From 2-01-FULL-49-17 sp964553025 (GTDB taxonomy: Bacteria > Patescibacteriota > Minisyncoccia > 2-02-FULL-40-12 > GWA2-44-9), in the NCBI GenBank assembly GCA_964553025.1, contig CAZKJF010000007.1, forward strand, positions 1 through 62,663: a stretch of 62,663 bases of DNA, written 5' to 3'. Below the pieces are notes generated by a model, which ran no database searches, was not told the origin of the DNA, and saw nothing but the letters and a program-made list of their open reading frames with translations. Within the stretch, counting starts at the first letter, position 1, and each line of letters opens with the position of its first letter. Of the stretch, positions 15,557-23,941 are shown in pieces. A program made the translations under genes and the position numbers.

Positions 15557-15584
15557 TTGCGAATTCTTTGATTGGCGCTACAAT
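15557..15584 (+). promoter_or_regulatory. Promoter of the DoxX-like gene (leaderless)
   Basis: TTGCGA (15557-15562), 16-nt spacer, TACAAT (15579-15584), only 6 nt from the ATG at 15591. An exact DnaA-box sequence (TGTGGATAA, 15525-15533) lies upstream. Confidence 0.6.
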
Positions 15585-15590
15585 ACATGT

Positions 15591-16616
15591 ATGCATCGAC
15601 TCAAACTTTTGCTGTTCGCAATCGGCGGTTTTCTCGTTTCGGGCGGCATCGCCCGGGCTCATGAAGCATATGTTCTTCCCTACGACACGTTTTGGGGCGA
15701 CCTGAAACAGCCATTTAATCCTGAAGCCTTCACCGCCCTGAAAAATCCGCAGAATATTCATTTAACGATAACCGTCATCTTGTGCGTTCTGGCCGGGCTT
15801 GCTTTGAATTTTTTGTTTCGGCGTACTGTCCTCGGCCAGAAAACGAATGCTTTTATCGAACGCTTCGCTCATCTCGGCAGACATTTTATTCGCATCACCA
15901 TTGCCATTGCGCTGTTTTTCTCGGCCGCAAGCAACACATTCTTAGGCCCGGAACTTCATGGAAGCTTCTTTCCCTATCCCCGCCTGATACAAATCGCTCT
16001 CTTTGCGATAAGCATCATGATCGCGACGGGATTCCTGACCGAACTCGCCGCATTGGCAAGTATCGCCATCTACATCAGCAGCATGTTTGTATTCGGCCCC
16101 TATGTTTTTACGTACTTAAATTACTTCGGCGAGTTTATCGTCTTGCTGCTGTTTGGAATGCGGGTATTCTCGGTAGACCGATATATATTCGGCCCCCTTC
16201 GCCGGCTCGGTTCACTAAAGAAATACGAAACCGTGATCGTTCGGATATTCTACGGTTTTGCGCTTATCTATGCCGCCATTACCGTCAAACTGCTTCATCC
16301 TGAATTGACGGTTACCGTCGTAAATACCTGGCATTTGACGAAATTCCATTGGCTCTTTCCCTCCGATCCTTTGCTGATAACATTCGGGGCGGGAGTCGTG
16401 GAAACGGTTATCGGACTTTTCATCATTTTCGGCTTTGAAATGCGCCTGACCGTTCTGGTAAGTCTCTTCTACATAACTCTTTCATTGCTGTATTTCCGGG
16501 AGCTGGTGTGGCCTCATCTGCTTCTATACGGCATTTCTTTTAACTTAATCGTGCAGCCGGAGAGATTCACTCTTGACCATATATTCTTCAGAAAGAAACG
16601 AATATCAAAACCATGA
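15591..16616 (+). CDS. DoxX-like polytopic membrane protein
   Basis: A 341-residue protein with a probable signal peptide (residues 1-23, cleavage near ARA-HEA), a short exposed stretch and about eight membrane segments from residue 60 onwards. The C-terminal half (GFALIYAAITVKLLHPE... and the paired helices after it) resembles DoxX-type quinone-interacting membrane domains; this is a tentative fold-level match. Conserved Glu/His in FRELVWPHLL may be functional. Its stop overlaps the next gene by 4 bp. Function unknown. Confidence 0.62.
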   Translation: MHRLKLLLFAIGGFLVSGGIARAHEAYVLPYDTFWGDLKQPFNPEAFTALKNPQNIHLTITVILCVLAGLALNFLFRRTVLGQKTNAFIERFAHLGRHFIRITIAIALFFSAASNTFLGPELHGSFFPYPRLIQIALFAISIMIATGFLTELAALASIAIYISSMFVFGPYVFTYLNYFGEFIVLLLFGMRVFSVDRYIFGPLRRLGSLKKYETVIVRIFYGFALIYAAITVKLLHPELTVTVVNTWHLTKFHWLFPSDPLLITFGAGVVETVIGLFIIFGFEMRLTVLVSLFYITLSLLYFRELVWPHLLLYGISFNLIVQPERFTLDHIFFRKKRISKP

Positions 16617-17191
16617 CCCAAACTCTTGATTTGAGGAAAAAGCCGGAATCCGAATCAAAGCCGGCGCCGAAGGCGCCGGCACTTGAGACTGTCCAATCCT
16701 CCGCCACGCCGTCTCAGGCAGCGTCCGAGCCCGCTCCGACTGAAATTTCTTGGGAGAGCATCCTGGACACTGCTCCCGCCAAAACCACAGCGTGGTATCT
16801 ATTTCTTGCCCTCGCTATCGGTGCCGGCGCGCTAGTGTGGTTCCGGCACGACTTTTTATTTTCTCTCGTTCTCGTCTTGGCCGGCATCGTCGTCGTCCTC
16901 CGTTCCTATACGATTCCTCAAAAAACCCGCATCATCGTGAACGGCTCTGGAATTACCGTCGGACCCGAGACGTATTACTATCATGAACTGAAATCATTCT
17001 GGCTTGACTATCGCCCGCCCTATGTACGCGAGTTGAGTTTGGAATTCAAGCGAGCATATCGGCCCATGATCCGTCTGCCCATCGAAGCAGGCAACCCCTT
17101 GGAAATCCGTACAATTATGGTACCATATATACCCGAGAAGGAGCATGAGCTGTCATTCCTCGATCAGCTCTCCCGGCGGATCGGGTTTTAA
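16613..17191 (+). CDS. Membrane protein with PH-like C-terminal domain
   Basis: The 192-residue product has a disordered Pro/Glu/Ser-rich N-terminus (1-55), two membrane helices (about 62-77 and 82-100) and a C-terminal soluble domain whose alternating strand pattern (RIIVNGSGITVG, YYYHELKSFWLDY) resembles bacterial PH-like domains of the DUF5673 type. It starts within the previous gene (ATGA overlap), so the two are coexpressed. It ends 8 nt before tRNA-Arg. Function unknown. Confidence 0.65.
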   Translation: MTQTLDLRKKPESESKPAPKAPALETVQSSATPSQAASEPAPTEISWESILDTAPAKTTAWYLFLALAIGAGALVWFRHDFLFSLVLVLAGIVVVLRSYTIPQKTRIIVNGSGITVGPETYYYHELKSFWLDYRPPYVRELSLEFKRAYRPMIRLPIEAGNPLEIRTIMVPYIPEKEHELSFLDQLSRRIGF

Positions 17192-17199
17192 AAATATCT

Positions 17200-17271
17200 G
17201 CACTCGTCGTTCAACGGATAGGACGCAGGCTTGCGGAGCCTGTAATAGAGGTTCGATTCCTCTCGAGTGCA
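17200..17271 (+). tRNA. tRNA-Arg (GCG)
   Basis: Acceptor GCACTCG/CGAGTGC, anticodon stem CAGGC/GCCTG, loop TTGCGGA, T-arm AGAGG TTCGATT CCTCT. The anticodon GCG replaces the usual bacterial ACG (inosine-modified). Discriminator A; CC but not full CCA follows. Confidence 0.94.
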
Positions 17272-17325
17272 CCGCGAAGTGGACAACTTTTCTCTGGAAG
17301 CATGCTACAATAAGGCCGTTTAACA

Positions 17326-19473
17326 ATGGCCCTCGACCTTTCCTCTCCCATCGAAGCCCTGGCGTCCGTGGGCGGACGCAATATTCCCCGGCTCAAGAAG
17401 CTCGGGATCAAAACCGTGCGCGATCTTTTGTGGCATATTCCCGCCCGCTATGAGGATTACAGCCAGATGATGCCGATCGGCGATCTGGATGCCGGACAGA
17501 AGGTTCATATTGAAGGCGAGATCGTCAAAATAGACAGCCGCCGGATATTTCCCCGCCGATTGACCATCACCACCGCTATCGTCAAAGACGATAGCGGTGC
17601 GATCAAAGTGGTCTGGTTCAATCAGCCCTATCTGGTCAACACGTTACCTGAAGGCACCCGTGTCAGCTTGGCCGGAACCGTGAAGCTCGACAAACACGGC
17701 TTGTATCTCGCCAGCCCCACCCACGAAAAGGCCGGCGAGGGCTCCGCGCAGCTGACGCACACCGAAGGCCTGGTCGCCGTGTACCCGGAAACAGAAGGCA
17801 TCACTTCCAAATATTTACGCTTCCTCATCAAACCGCTCCTGGAAACCGTCGAGATCGCCGATCCGCTCCCGGAAGATCTCCTGGTCGCCAACGGCTTACC
17901 TGCGCTCCGCGACGCGCTCCACGCCATCCACCATCCCCACACGCTCGGCGAAGCCGAGCAGGCTAAAAAACGATTGGCGTTCGACGATCTGCTGCTCTTC
18001 CAGATGAAAGCGCTTCTGGAACGGAGGAAAATAAACCAGCTTAAATCGATTCCTATCGCTTTCGACCAAGAATATATTTCTTCATTCATTGAACAATTGC
18101 CGTTTCCGCTGACAAAAGACCAGAAGATCGCAGCCTGGGAAATTTTAAAGGACTTGGAAAAACCTCATCCCATGAACCGTCTTATGGAAGGCGATGTGGG
18201 CAGCGGCAAGACCGTGGTCGCGCTGATCGCGGCGATGCAGGTAGCCCAGAAGGGCTCGCAGGCTGTTTTTTTGGCGCCGACCGAAGTGCTGGCAAATCAA
18301 CATTTTGAAACTATCAGAGCGCTGGCTGGCCGCCATAATCTGGAAATTGCGCTCCTGACCGGCTCGACCGGCATTACTACGCACTCGCTCGGCAAGAAGG
18401 CTGAAATCAAAAAACGCATCGCCCGGGGCGATGTGAAAATCGTTGTCGGCACGCATGCCTTAATCCAAAAAGACGTTTCTTTTGATGATCTGGCGCTGGT
18501 AGTGATTGACGAACAGCATCGGTTCGGCGTGCGCCAGCGTGCGGCACTCGTCAAAAACCAGGCCTTCGTCCCCCATTTGCTTTCCATGACCGCCACGCCG
18601 ATCCCCCGCACGCTGGCGCTCTCCATTTACGGCGACTTGGATATTTCCATCATCAAAGAAAAGCCGAGGAATCGGCAGAAAATTATCACCAAAGTCATTC
18701 CGCCTTCCCAGCGAAGCGCAGCCTATGAATTTATCCGATCCGAAGTCAAAGCCGGGCGCCAAGTGTTCGTCGTCTGCCCTCGCATTGAAATCAGCGACAA
18801 GCCAAAGGAAGATCCTGCCGGCGCGCTGGCCGCCGCCAAGACTGAAAAAGAATACAAAGCCAAGCAGCTCAAGATGGCCTGGGCCGAAGCCAAAGCCGTA
18901 AAAGACGAGTACGAGCGGCTATCCAAAGAAATATTCCCCGATCTAAAGGTCGGCATGCTGCACGGCAAACTCAAACCTAGAGAGAAACAAGCGGTGATGA
19001 CGCGCTTTAAGGAGGGATTTATCGACATTCTCGTCTCGACCTCGGTGATCGAAGTCGGCGTGGACGTCCCGAACGCCACGATCATGATGATCGAGAACGC
19101 TGACCGCTTCGGCCTGGCCCAGCTGCACCAATTCCGCGGCCGAATCGGCCGCGGAATCTATCAGTCTACGTGTCTCTTGTTCGCCACCAGTGCGGAAAAA
19201 TACATCAACCAGCGCCTGAAGGCGCTGGTTGATTGCGACGATGGATTTCTCTTGGCTGAAAAAGATATGGCCATTCGCGGTCCCGGCGAGTTCTTCGGCA
19301 GCCAGCAATCGGGCCTTCCCGACCTGGCCATGACCGCTCTGGCCGACACCGAACTTATCAAAAAAGCCCGCGCCCAAGCCCGGGCTATTCTCAAGGATGA
19401 CGTGAACCTTACCCATCATCCGATCTTAAAACAGCGCCTGGCTGAATTCCAATCCCTCACCCATTTTGAATAG
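17326..19473 (+). CDS. recG: ATP-dependent DNA helicase RecG
   Basis: RecG unwinds and regresses stalled replication forks and branch-migrates Holliday junctions. The 715-residue product has the N-terminal wedge/OB domain (about 55-150), Walker A GDVGSGKTVV (about 285-295), the RecG-type DEQH box, SMTATPIPRTL, the helicase C domain with QFRGRIGRG, and a C-terminal TRG-type region. It is slightly larger than E. coli RecG (693). A TGC-TACAAT extended -10 (17306-17311) gives a leader of about 8 nt. Three perfect inverted repeats lie in the coding sequence (17571-17599, 19131-19157, near 19209-19232). Confidence 0.97.
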   Translation: MALDLSSPIEALASVGGRNIPRLKKLGIKTVRDLLWHIPARYEDYSQMMPIGDLDAGQKVHIEGEIVKIDSRRIFPRRLTITTAIVKDDSGAIKVVWFNQPYLVNTLPEGTRVSLAGTVKLDKHGLYLASPTHEKAGEGSAQLTHTEGLVAVYPETEGITSKYLRFLIKPLLETVEIADPLPEDLLVANGLPALRDALHAIHHPHTLGEAEQAKKRLAFDDLLLFQMKALLERRKINQLKSIPIAFDQEYISSFIEQLPFPLTKDQKIAAWEILKDLEKPHPMNRLMEGDVGSGKTVVALIAAMQVAQKGSQAVFLAPTEVLANQHFETIRALAGRHNLEIALLTGSTGITTHSLGKKAEIKKRIARGDVKIVVGTHALIQKDVSFDDLALVVIDEQHRFGVRQRAALVKNQAFVPHLLSMTATPIPRTLALSIYGDLDISIIKEKPRNRQKIITKVIPPSQRSAAYEFIRSEVKAGRQVFVVCPRIEISDKPKEDPAGALAAAKTEKEYKAKQLKMAWAEAKAVKDEYERLSKEIFPDLKVGMLHGKLKPREKQAVMTRFKEGFIDILVSTSVIEVGVDVPNATIMMIENADRFGLAQLHQFRGRIGRGIYQSTCLLFATSAEKYINQRLKALVDCDDGFLLAEKDMAIRGPGEFFGSQQSGLPDLAMTALADTELIKKARAQARAILKDDVNLTHHPILKQRLAEFQSLTHFE

Positions 19474-19480
19474 CTAACCG

Positions 19481-21037
19481 CTACTTCCCCGCGCGGCCTT
19501 TGGGCGTAACCCAGAATCCCATGTAGCGGCCCAGCATCAGGCGCGTTTGAGCGTCCAAAGCCGGGATGGCGCCGAAGAGTACAAAATTTACGGGAAACAA
19601 AACCCATTGCGCCACCATGAAGATCCATTTGAAGCGGCCGTACTGCGGCGGCCGCGGCGGGAGCATCAAGATGCTCAATGCCGCAGACGTAATTAAGCCG
19701 AGCATGGCGATATCGAGAATATAGCTGGTGATCTTGGGCAGGTTATATGACAGGATCGTAGTGCCGAAGTGCGCGCCGCCGACCAGAATCGGCAGCCAGC
19801 TTAAGAGAAAGATGATGAGAGCGTTGGTCGGACTGGAATGCGTGCGTTCCAGCTGAATGAACGTCTGGTGCCACTTCGTGCTGATCGGAATTTTCTTGTT
19901 CTTCCAGAAACCGAACATAAGATATGGGTTGTTCTCGGCGCCCCAATGCCAGCGACGAATCTGTTTGTATTGGTTTTTGATGGTCTGCCAGAATGTCGGT
20001 GCGACATTCGCATCCATATAGACGGGATAGTATAGAGGGACGGTTTCCCAGTCGCCGTCGTAGCGAAGCAGACACTGCCAAAAAATACGCGAATCCTCGC
20101 TGACGACATTCTTTTGCCAGAAACCGATGTCGACGAGGGCTTGAAAGCCGATGGACTGGGAAGAAAACGTAACCAACTGCTCGCGGCGAGCCTGCTGGAT
20201 CATCTGCCAAAAGGTCGTCGAGAATGCGAATACCCGGGCAAACGACGTCGCTTCCCTGATGTTATTGGTAAACAGCGGGATTGGCTGGAACGAAGAATGC
20301 ATCGGATCCCGCGCGGTCAGATAGTGCCAGGCCAGGCAGGCGAAAAATTGCTCTGGCACGACGGTATCGATATCGAATACCGATACGATCACGCGGCTGT
20401 ACGGAATCGCCAGCTGATCAACAATTTCCCGTTTCACCTGCTCTCCCGCCCAGGCTACATTGGCGCCTTTGCCAAGAATTTCGCCCGGCAAACCGGAGGG
20501 ATGCGCGGTAACGATAAATTTAAAAAATGAAGAACCGAACTCTTCAGCGGCGCGTTGAGACAGCTCGGCGCCATGCGCGCCGGCCCGTTCTTCGGTGGCC
20601 AAAACAACGATAAATTTATCATGCGGATATGCGTTGCGTACGATTGAATGGAGGCCGGCGCGCACGATCGCATAGGGCTCATTGTAGACGGGCAAGATGA
20701 TCAGATGATACAGATCTTGCCAGCGGACGCCGGGTAAAATCGGATTCTCGCCGACCGTCTCCAGACGCGCGGTCCAGTCGACTTTCAGATGCCGGCGCAT
20801 ATGCGTAAACGATGTGCGCGTCAGCAGCGAAAGATAGATGGTTTTGATGAGCCAATAGATATCGAAGATGATGATGAAAAACGCCGCAAATACCGGCGCC
20901 CAAAAAGAAATCGCCACCACTGCTGCCAGCGTCAGCCACGCCAAAAGACCCGGCAGGATCTCAAAAAAACGATATAGCCGTCGTTCCGACGGCTTTGAAA
21001 GGTCGCTGGCCCTTCCGACAGAGAGATAATACTCCAT
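19481..21037 (-). CDS. Family 2-type processive membrane glycosyltransferase
   Basis: A 518-residue integral-membrane glycosyltransferase. Two helices at about 28-72 precede a GT-A domain with ILPVYNEP, DxD as VFDIDTV, EDSRIFW and QxxRW as QIRRWHWG, followed by about four C-terminal helices (410-500). This layout resembles cellulose/hyaluronan-synthase-like enzymes, so it may build or export a cell-surface polysaccharide; donor and product are unknown. It is convergent with recG (7-nt gap) and has its own leaderless-type promoter. Confidence 0.87.
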   Translation of the reverse strand: MEYYLSVGRASDLSKPSERRLYRFFEILPGLLAWLTLAAVVAISFWAPVFAAFFIIIFDIYWLIKTIYLSLLTRTSFTHMRRHLKVDWTARLETVGENPILPGVRWQDLYHLIILPVYNEPYAIVRAGLHSIVRNAYPHDKFIVVLATEERAGAHGAELSQRAAEEFGSSFFKFIVTAHPSGLPGEILGKGANVAWAGEQVKREIVDQLAIPYSRVIVSVFDIDTVVPEQFFACLAWHYLTARDPMHSSFQPIPLFTNNIREATSFARVFAFSTTFWQMIQQARREQLVTFSSQSIGFQALVDIGFWQKNVVSEDSRIFWQCLLRYDGDWETVPLYYPVYMDANVAPTFWQTIKNQYKQIRRWHWGAENNPYLMFGFWKNKKIPISTKWHQTFIQLERTHSSPTNALIIFLLSWLPILVGGAHFGTTILSYNLPKITSYILDIAMLGLITSAALSILMLPPRPPQYGRFKWIFMVAQWVLFPVNFVLFGAIPALDAQTRLMLGRYMGFWVTPKGRAGK

Positions 21038-21043
21038 GGGTAT

Positions 21044-21072
21044 ATTAAACCACGTTTTTCCTTTATTTTCAA
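21044..21072 (-). promoter_or_regulatory. Promoter of the glycosyltransferase (leaderless)
   Basis: Minus-strand TTGAAA (21067-21072), 17-nt spacer, TTTAAT (21044-21049), then 6 nt to the ATG at 21037. The -35 abuts the holA stop. Confidence 0.65.
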
Positions 21073-22023
21073 CTATCGGAGAATGAATGCATAGAGAGCG
21101 TCCGTCAGATCAACGAGGCCGTTTTTAGCGGCAATCTCAAGGTCAGCCAGATGCTGAAAATCCCCGCGCAATGAGGCCAGAGAACGCGAGGCAACCGCGG
21201 GGATCATTTTTTTAGCGACGAACGGATGCACTCCGGCGGTCGCGGCGACCGCCGGAGTGGCGGCTGCCCGGGCCGTCGCGTCTTTGACGGCTAGCATCGT
21301 TCGAACTTGATAGGCGAGCATTGAAGCAACGTAGTAAGGATCGCGGCCTTGAGCAAGTTCAGCATACAGCAGCTCCAGCGCCCGGGCAGTCTTGCCCGCA
21401 CCGACTGCATCGACAAATTCAAAAATATTGGTTTCCTGTTCTGTTCGAATTAAAGCCGAAATGGCCTCGGCTGTGATGGGACCGCGCGCATAATTGGCCA
21501 CTTTCTCAAGATTTTCGATTCGCTGCCAGCTGTCGGTTCCCGCCACTGCCAGAAACTTCTGCAGCGCGCCGGGCGCAAACGAAACGTTGCGCCCGGCCGC
21601 TTCAGCCCTGATCCATTGTTCCAGCTTGGCGCCGGCCAATGGTGAAAATTCACGAACGAGATGCGGTTTGCCGGCAAAAAAATCAAAGGCGGCCTTCGGC
21701 TTTGCCTCGGCCGCCGAACCCGGATGTATTGCCATCACCACGCGCTGGGGATCTTCAGAAACCTTGAATCGCTCCAGAATTTCTTGAATCTGGACCGCGC
21801 AGTCTGCCGAGGCAAACGCGTTGGCCAGTACGATGAGCTGGACTTCCTGAAAAAAGGAATTAGTCTTGAGCGCATTCTCAAGCGCTGCAGCTCCTTCATC
21901 TGCCGCCGCATCCGCAAAAAACAAGTTCATTCCGCTTGAATGCTTGGCGCGATAGCTCGCCAAAACCGTTTCACGGTTTTGGCGAAGCCGATAGCCGTCA
22001 GTTCCGTACAGAAAAATAATCAT
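21073..22023 (-). CDS. holA: DNA polymerase III delta subunit (HolA-like)
   Basis: The clamp-loader delta subunit opens the sliding clamp. The 316-residue product starts MIIFLYGTDGYRLRQN, a typical delta start, has the SFFQEVQLIVLANAF region, a degenerate AAA+-like fold without Walker A, and a helical C-terminus with DPYYVASMLAYQVRTML. Sequence identity in this family is low, so the call rests on the overall pattern and length. The ATG overlaps the DUF3048 stop (ATGA). A perfect 15-bp inverted repeat lies inside (21229-21259). Confidence 0.85.
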   Translation of the reverse strand: MIIFLYGTDGYRLRQNRETVLASYRAKHSSGMNLFFADAAADEGAAALENALKTNSFFQEVQLIVLANAFASADCAVQIQEILERFKVSEDPQRVVMAIHPGSAAEAKPKAAFDFFAGKPHLVREFSPLAGAKLEQWIRAEAAGRNVSFAPGALQKFLAVAGTDSWQRIENLEKVANYARGPITAEAISALIRTEQETNIFEFVDAVGAGKTARALELLYAELAQGRDPYYVASMLAYQVRTMLAVKDATARAAATPAVAATAGVHPFVAKKMIPAVASRSLASLRGDFQHLADLEIAAKNGLVDLTDALYAFILR

Positions 22024-23057
22024 GAGGAGGTAACGATCTCAATCCAAATCGGACCAGGGACGAATTTAATTTCTTTGTGCTGATTATCGAAAAATCGCAG
22101 CGGGCTGTCCAGGGCGGCCGGATCTTTCTGCCACGTTCCGGAAATCACAATACCATTCTGATAGATGTCGGCCGGGCCGCCACCCGTTGTCCGAACCACA
22201 ATATATTGATCCCCTTCCCGAAGGACATGCGAATCGGTATGCATGAGCACTACCGCCGAGGCTGCAACTTGCTCGCCCGTATTCTTATCAATCTCGCTCG
22301 CATGGCCGCGCAATCGAAGATATGCATTATTGGCGGCATCATATGTCCACTCGACATTATCCAAGCCCGAATAGCCGGCGTATGGAATGGCGATGGAGGA
22401 AGCGACATTTGAAAGATTTTTTGCCGGCGCGTCAGTAGAATGGAGGTAACCGGGAAAATTTTTGGTTAAATCATAACCGAGCTTGGTTGCTTGGCCTCGG
22501 AGTAAGTCTAGTGTGGTAAAGCCATTGTGGGGCGCCGGAATGCCGGGCTTGCGATAAAAGATAGTGCCGTCATAGTACAACGCATTGACGTTATCGATAA
22601 CGTGCTGGTTTAGCTCATCCAGCGCTCCATGTTCTCCGCCCCAGTGAGCGTAAACGGAATCAAGCCCGGCTGCGAGCGGGATGAAATCCTCTCGAGCAGA
22701 ACGAACTGATCCGATTTCTTTGGGCGTTTGGCATTGAAACACAGTCATAAAACGGGTAATGCCGTCGGGGGTAACCGGCATTTCGACAACGAGATCGGCT
22801 TGGCCGATGCCCGAAAGGGGCCGGGCTTCCGGATCCGAAGCCAGCATAACGGCAATCGGCCGCTGGGCCGCATTATCGCACGGCAAGCCGGCAATAGGGC
22901 TTGTCGGCTGGCTTTGGACGCTATGACCGATGATGTTGAATTGAATGGAACGGCTAAGCCAGACACCCAGAAAAACCAGGCCGGCAATACTGGCGATCCC
23001 CAGCGCCAGCCACCATTTGCGGCGCAGGAGCGCCGAGAAGAAAGGTTTCCAATGCAT
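22020..23057 (-). CDS. DUF3048 (YerB-like) membrane-anchored protein
   Basis: A protein of about 345 residues with an N-terminal membrane segment (about 15-37) and a long extracytoplasmic domain with DUF3048 features: RPIAVMLASDPEARPLSGIGQADLVVEMP, FQCQTPKEIGSVRSARE, SVYAHWGGEHGALD and a C-terminal region ending in GPIWIEIV. It has no lipobox Cys, so it is anchored by its helix. The ATG at 23057 follows the mutM stop by 5 nt. Function is unknown; in Firmicutes yerB sits next to pcrA/ligA, and a repair-gene neighbourhood recurs here. Confidence 0.85.
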   Translation of the reverse strand: MHWKPFFSALLRRKWWLALGIASIAGLVFLGVWLSRSIQFNIIGHSVQSQPTSPIAGLPCDNAAQRPIAVMLASDPEARPLSGIGQADLVVEMPVTPDGITRFMTVFQCQTPKEIGSVRSAREDFIPLAAGLDSVYAHWGGEHGALDELNQHVIDNVNALYYDGTIFYRKPGIPAPHNGFTTLDLLRGQATKLGYDLTKNFPGYLHSTDAPAKNLSNVASSIAIPYAGYSGLDNVEWTYDAANNAYLRLRGHASEIDKNTGEQVAASAVVLMHTDSHVLREGDQYIVVRTTGGGPADIYQNGIVISGTWQKDPAALDSPLRFFDNQHKEIKFVPGPIWIEIVTSS

Positions 23058-23062
23058 GACTT

Positions 23063-23941
23063 TTATTTTACCACTTGATGGACAGGACAGAAATGGGCCG
23101 AGCGGCCGCCGATGACCAGCCGAGCAATAACGCCGCCGTCTTTTTTCAAACACGGCTGGCCGGTGCGATGGTATGCTTTATGGATATTCTGATAGCTCCC
23201 CTTTTCGCCCGACGGAGTCCGATAATCATCTAGACTTGAACCTTTTAACTCAATAGACTTTTGAAGGATTTTTTTCATTGCCGCGTAGATATGCCGGATG
23301 TCAGTTTCCGTTAAATGCTCAACTCGTGAGAGCGGATGCAGCCCGACCGTCCACAAGATTTCATCGGCGTAGATGTTGCCGATACCGACAATGAAGAACG
23401 GGTCCATGAGCACCTGCTTGATCCGGCCACGCTTTTTCTCGAATAATTTTTTGAAATCAGGAAAAGAAACATCAAGCGGCTCGGGGCCAAGCCGGGTAAT
23501 TTCTTTCTGCACGCCGATCGAATCGTCACTCACGAGAATCACGCGGGCAAAGCGCCGCAAATCGGACATCGCCAGCTGATAGCCGTTATCCAAGGAAAAT
23601 ACGAAACGGAGGTATTTGTTTTTCGGATCATCCCGGATGGGGCCCCGCTCATTGCTCCGCCACACGCCGTCTTTCTGGATCAGCTTGCCGTATAGTAAGT
23701 GCCCTGAAATTTTCTGATGGATAAAAAGGCTTTGGGGACCCTCAATGTCAATCACGATGAACTTGGCCCGCCTCCAGACTTTGAGAATTTTCTTGCCCAC
23801 GATGGCTTTCTTAAGCGCCGTCGCGCCGCCTGCCTGTCGAAACGGTTTTTCCCGATCCGCCCAGACGTCAACAAATCGAAGCCCGACAAGCTTCTTCCGC
23901 AAGCCTCGTACGGTTGTTTCGACTTCAGGTAATTCCGGCAT
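23063..23941 (-). CDS. mutM: Formamidopyrimidine-DNA glycosylase MutM (Fpg)
   Basis: Fpg removes oxidised purines such as 8-oxoguanine and nicks the abasic site by beta/delta-elimination. The catalytic N-terminal Pro and Glu are in MPELPEVETT, which fixes the start at 23941 (ATG overlapping the polA TAA). Further marks are KGRxx-like KRGRIKQVLMDP, VGIGNIYADEILW, HPLSR and SSLDDYRTPSGEKGSYQ. The C-terminal zinc finger is unusual: of the four Cys (CxxC...CxxC) only two remain, as CLKK...CPVH. Length 292 residues is normal. Confidence 0.93.
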   Translation of the reverse strand: MPELPEVETTVRGLRKKLVGLRFVDVWADREKPFRQAGGATALKKAIVGKKILKVWRRAKFIVIDIEGPQSLFIHQKISGHLLYGKLIQKDGVWRSNERGPIRDDPKNKYLRFVFSLDNGYQLAMSDLRRFARVILVSDDSIGVQKEITRLGPEPLDVSFPDFKKLFEKKRGRIKQVLMDPFFIVGIGNIYADEILWTVGLHPLSRVEHLTETDIRHIYAAMKKILQKSIELKGSSLDDYRTPSGEKGSYQNIHKAYHRTGQPCLKKDGGVIARLVIGGRSAHFCPVHQVVK

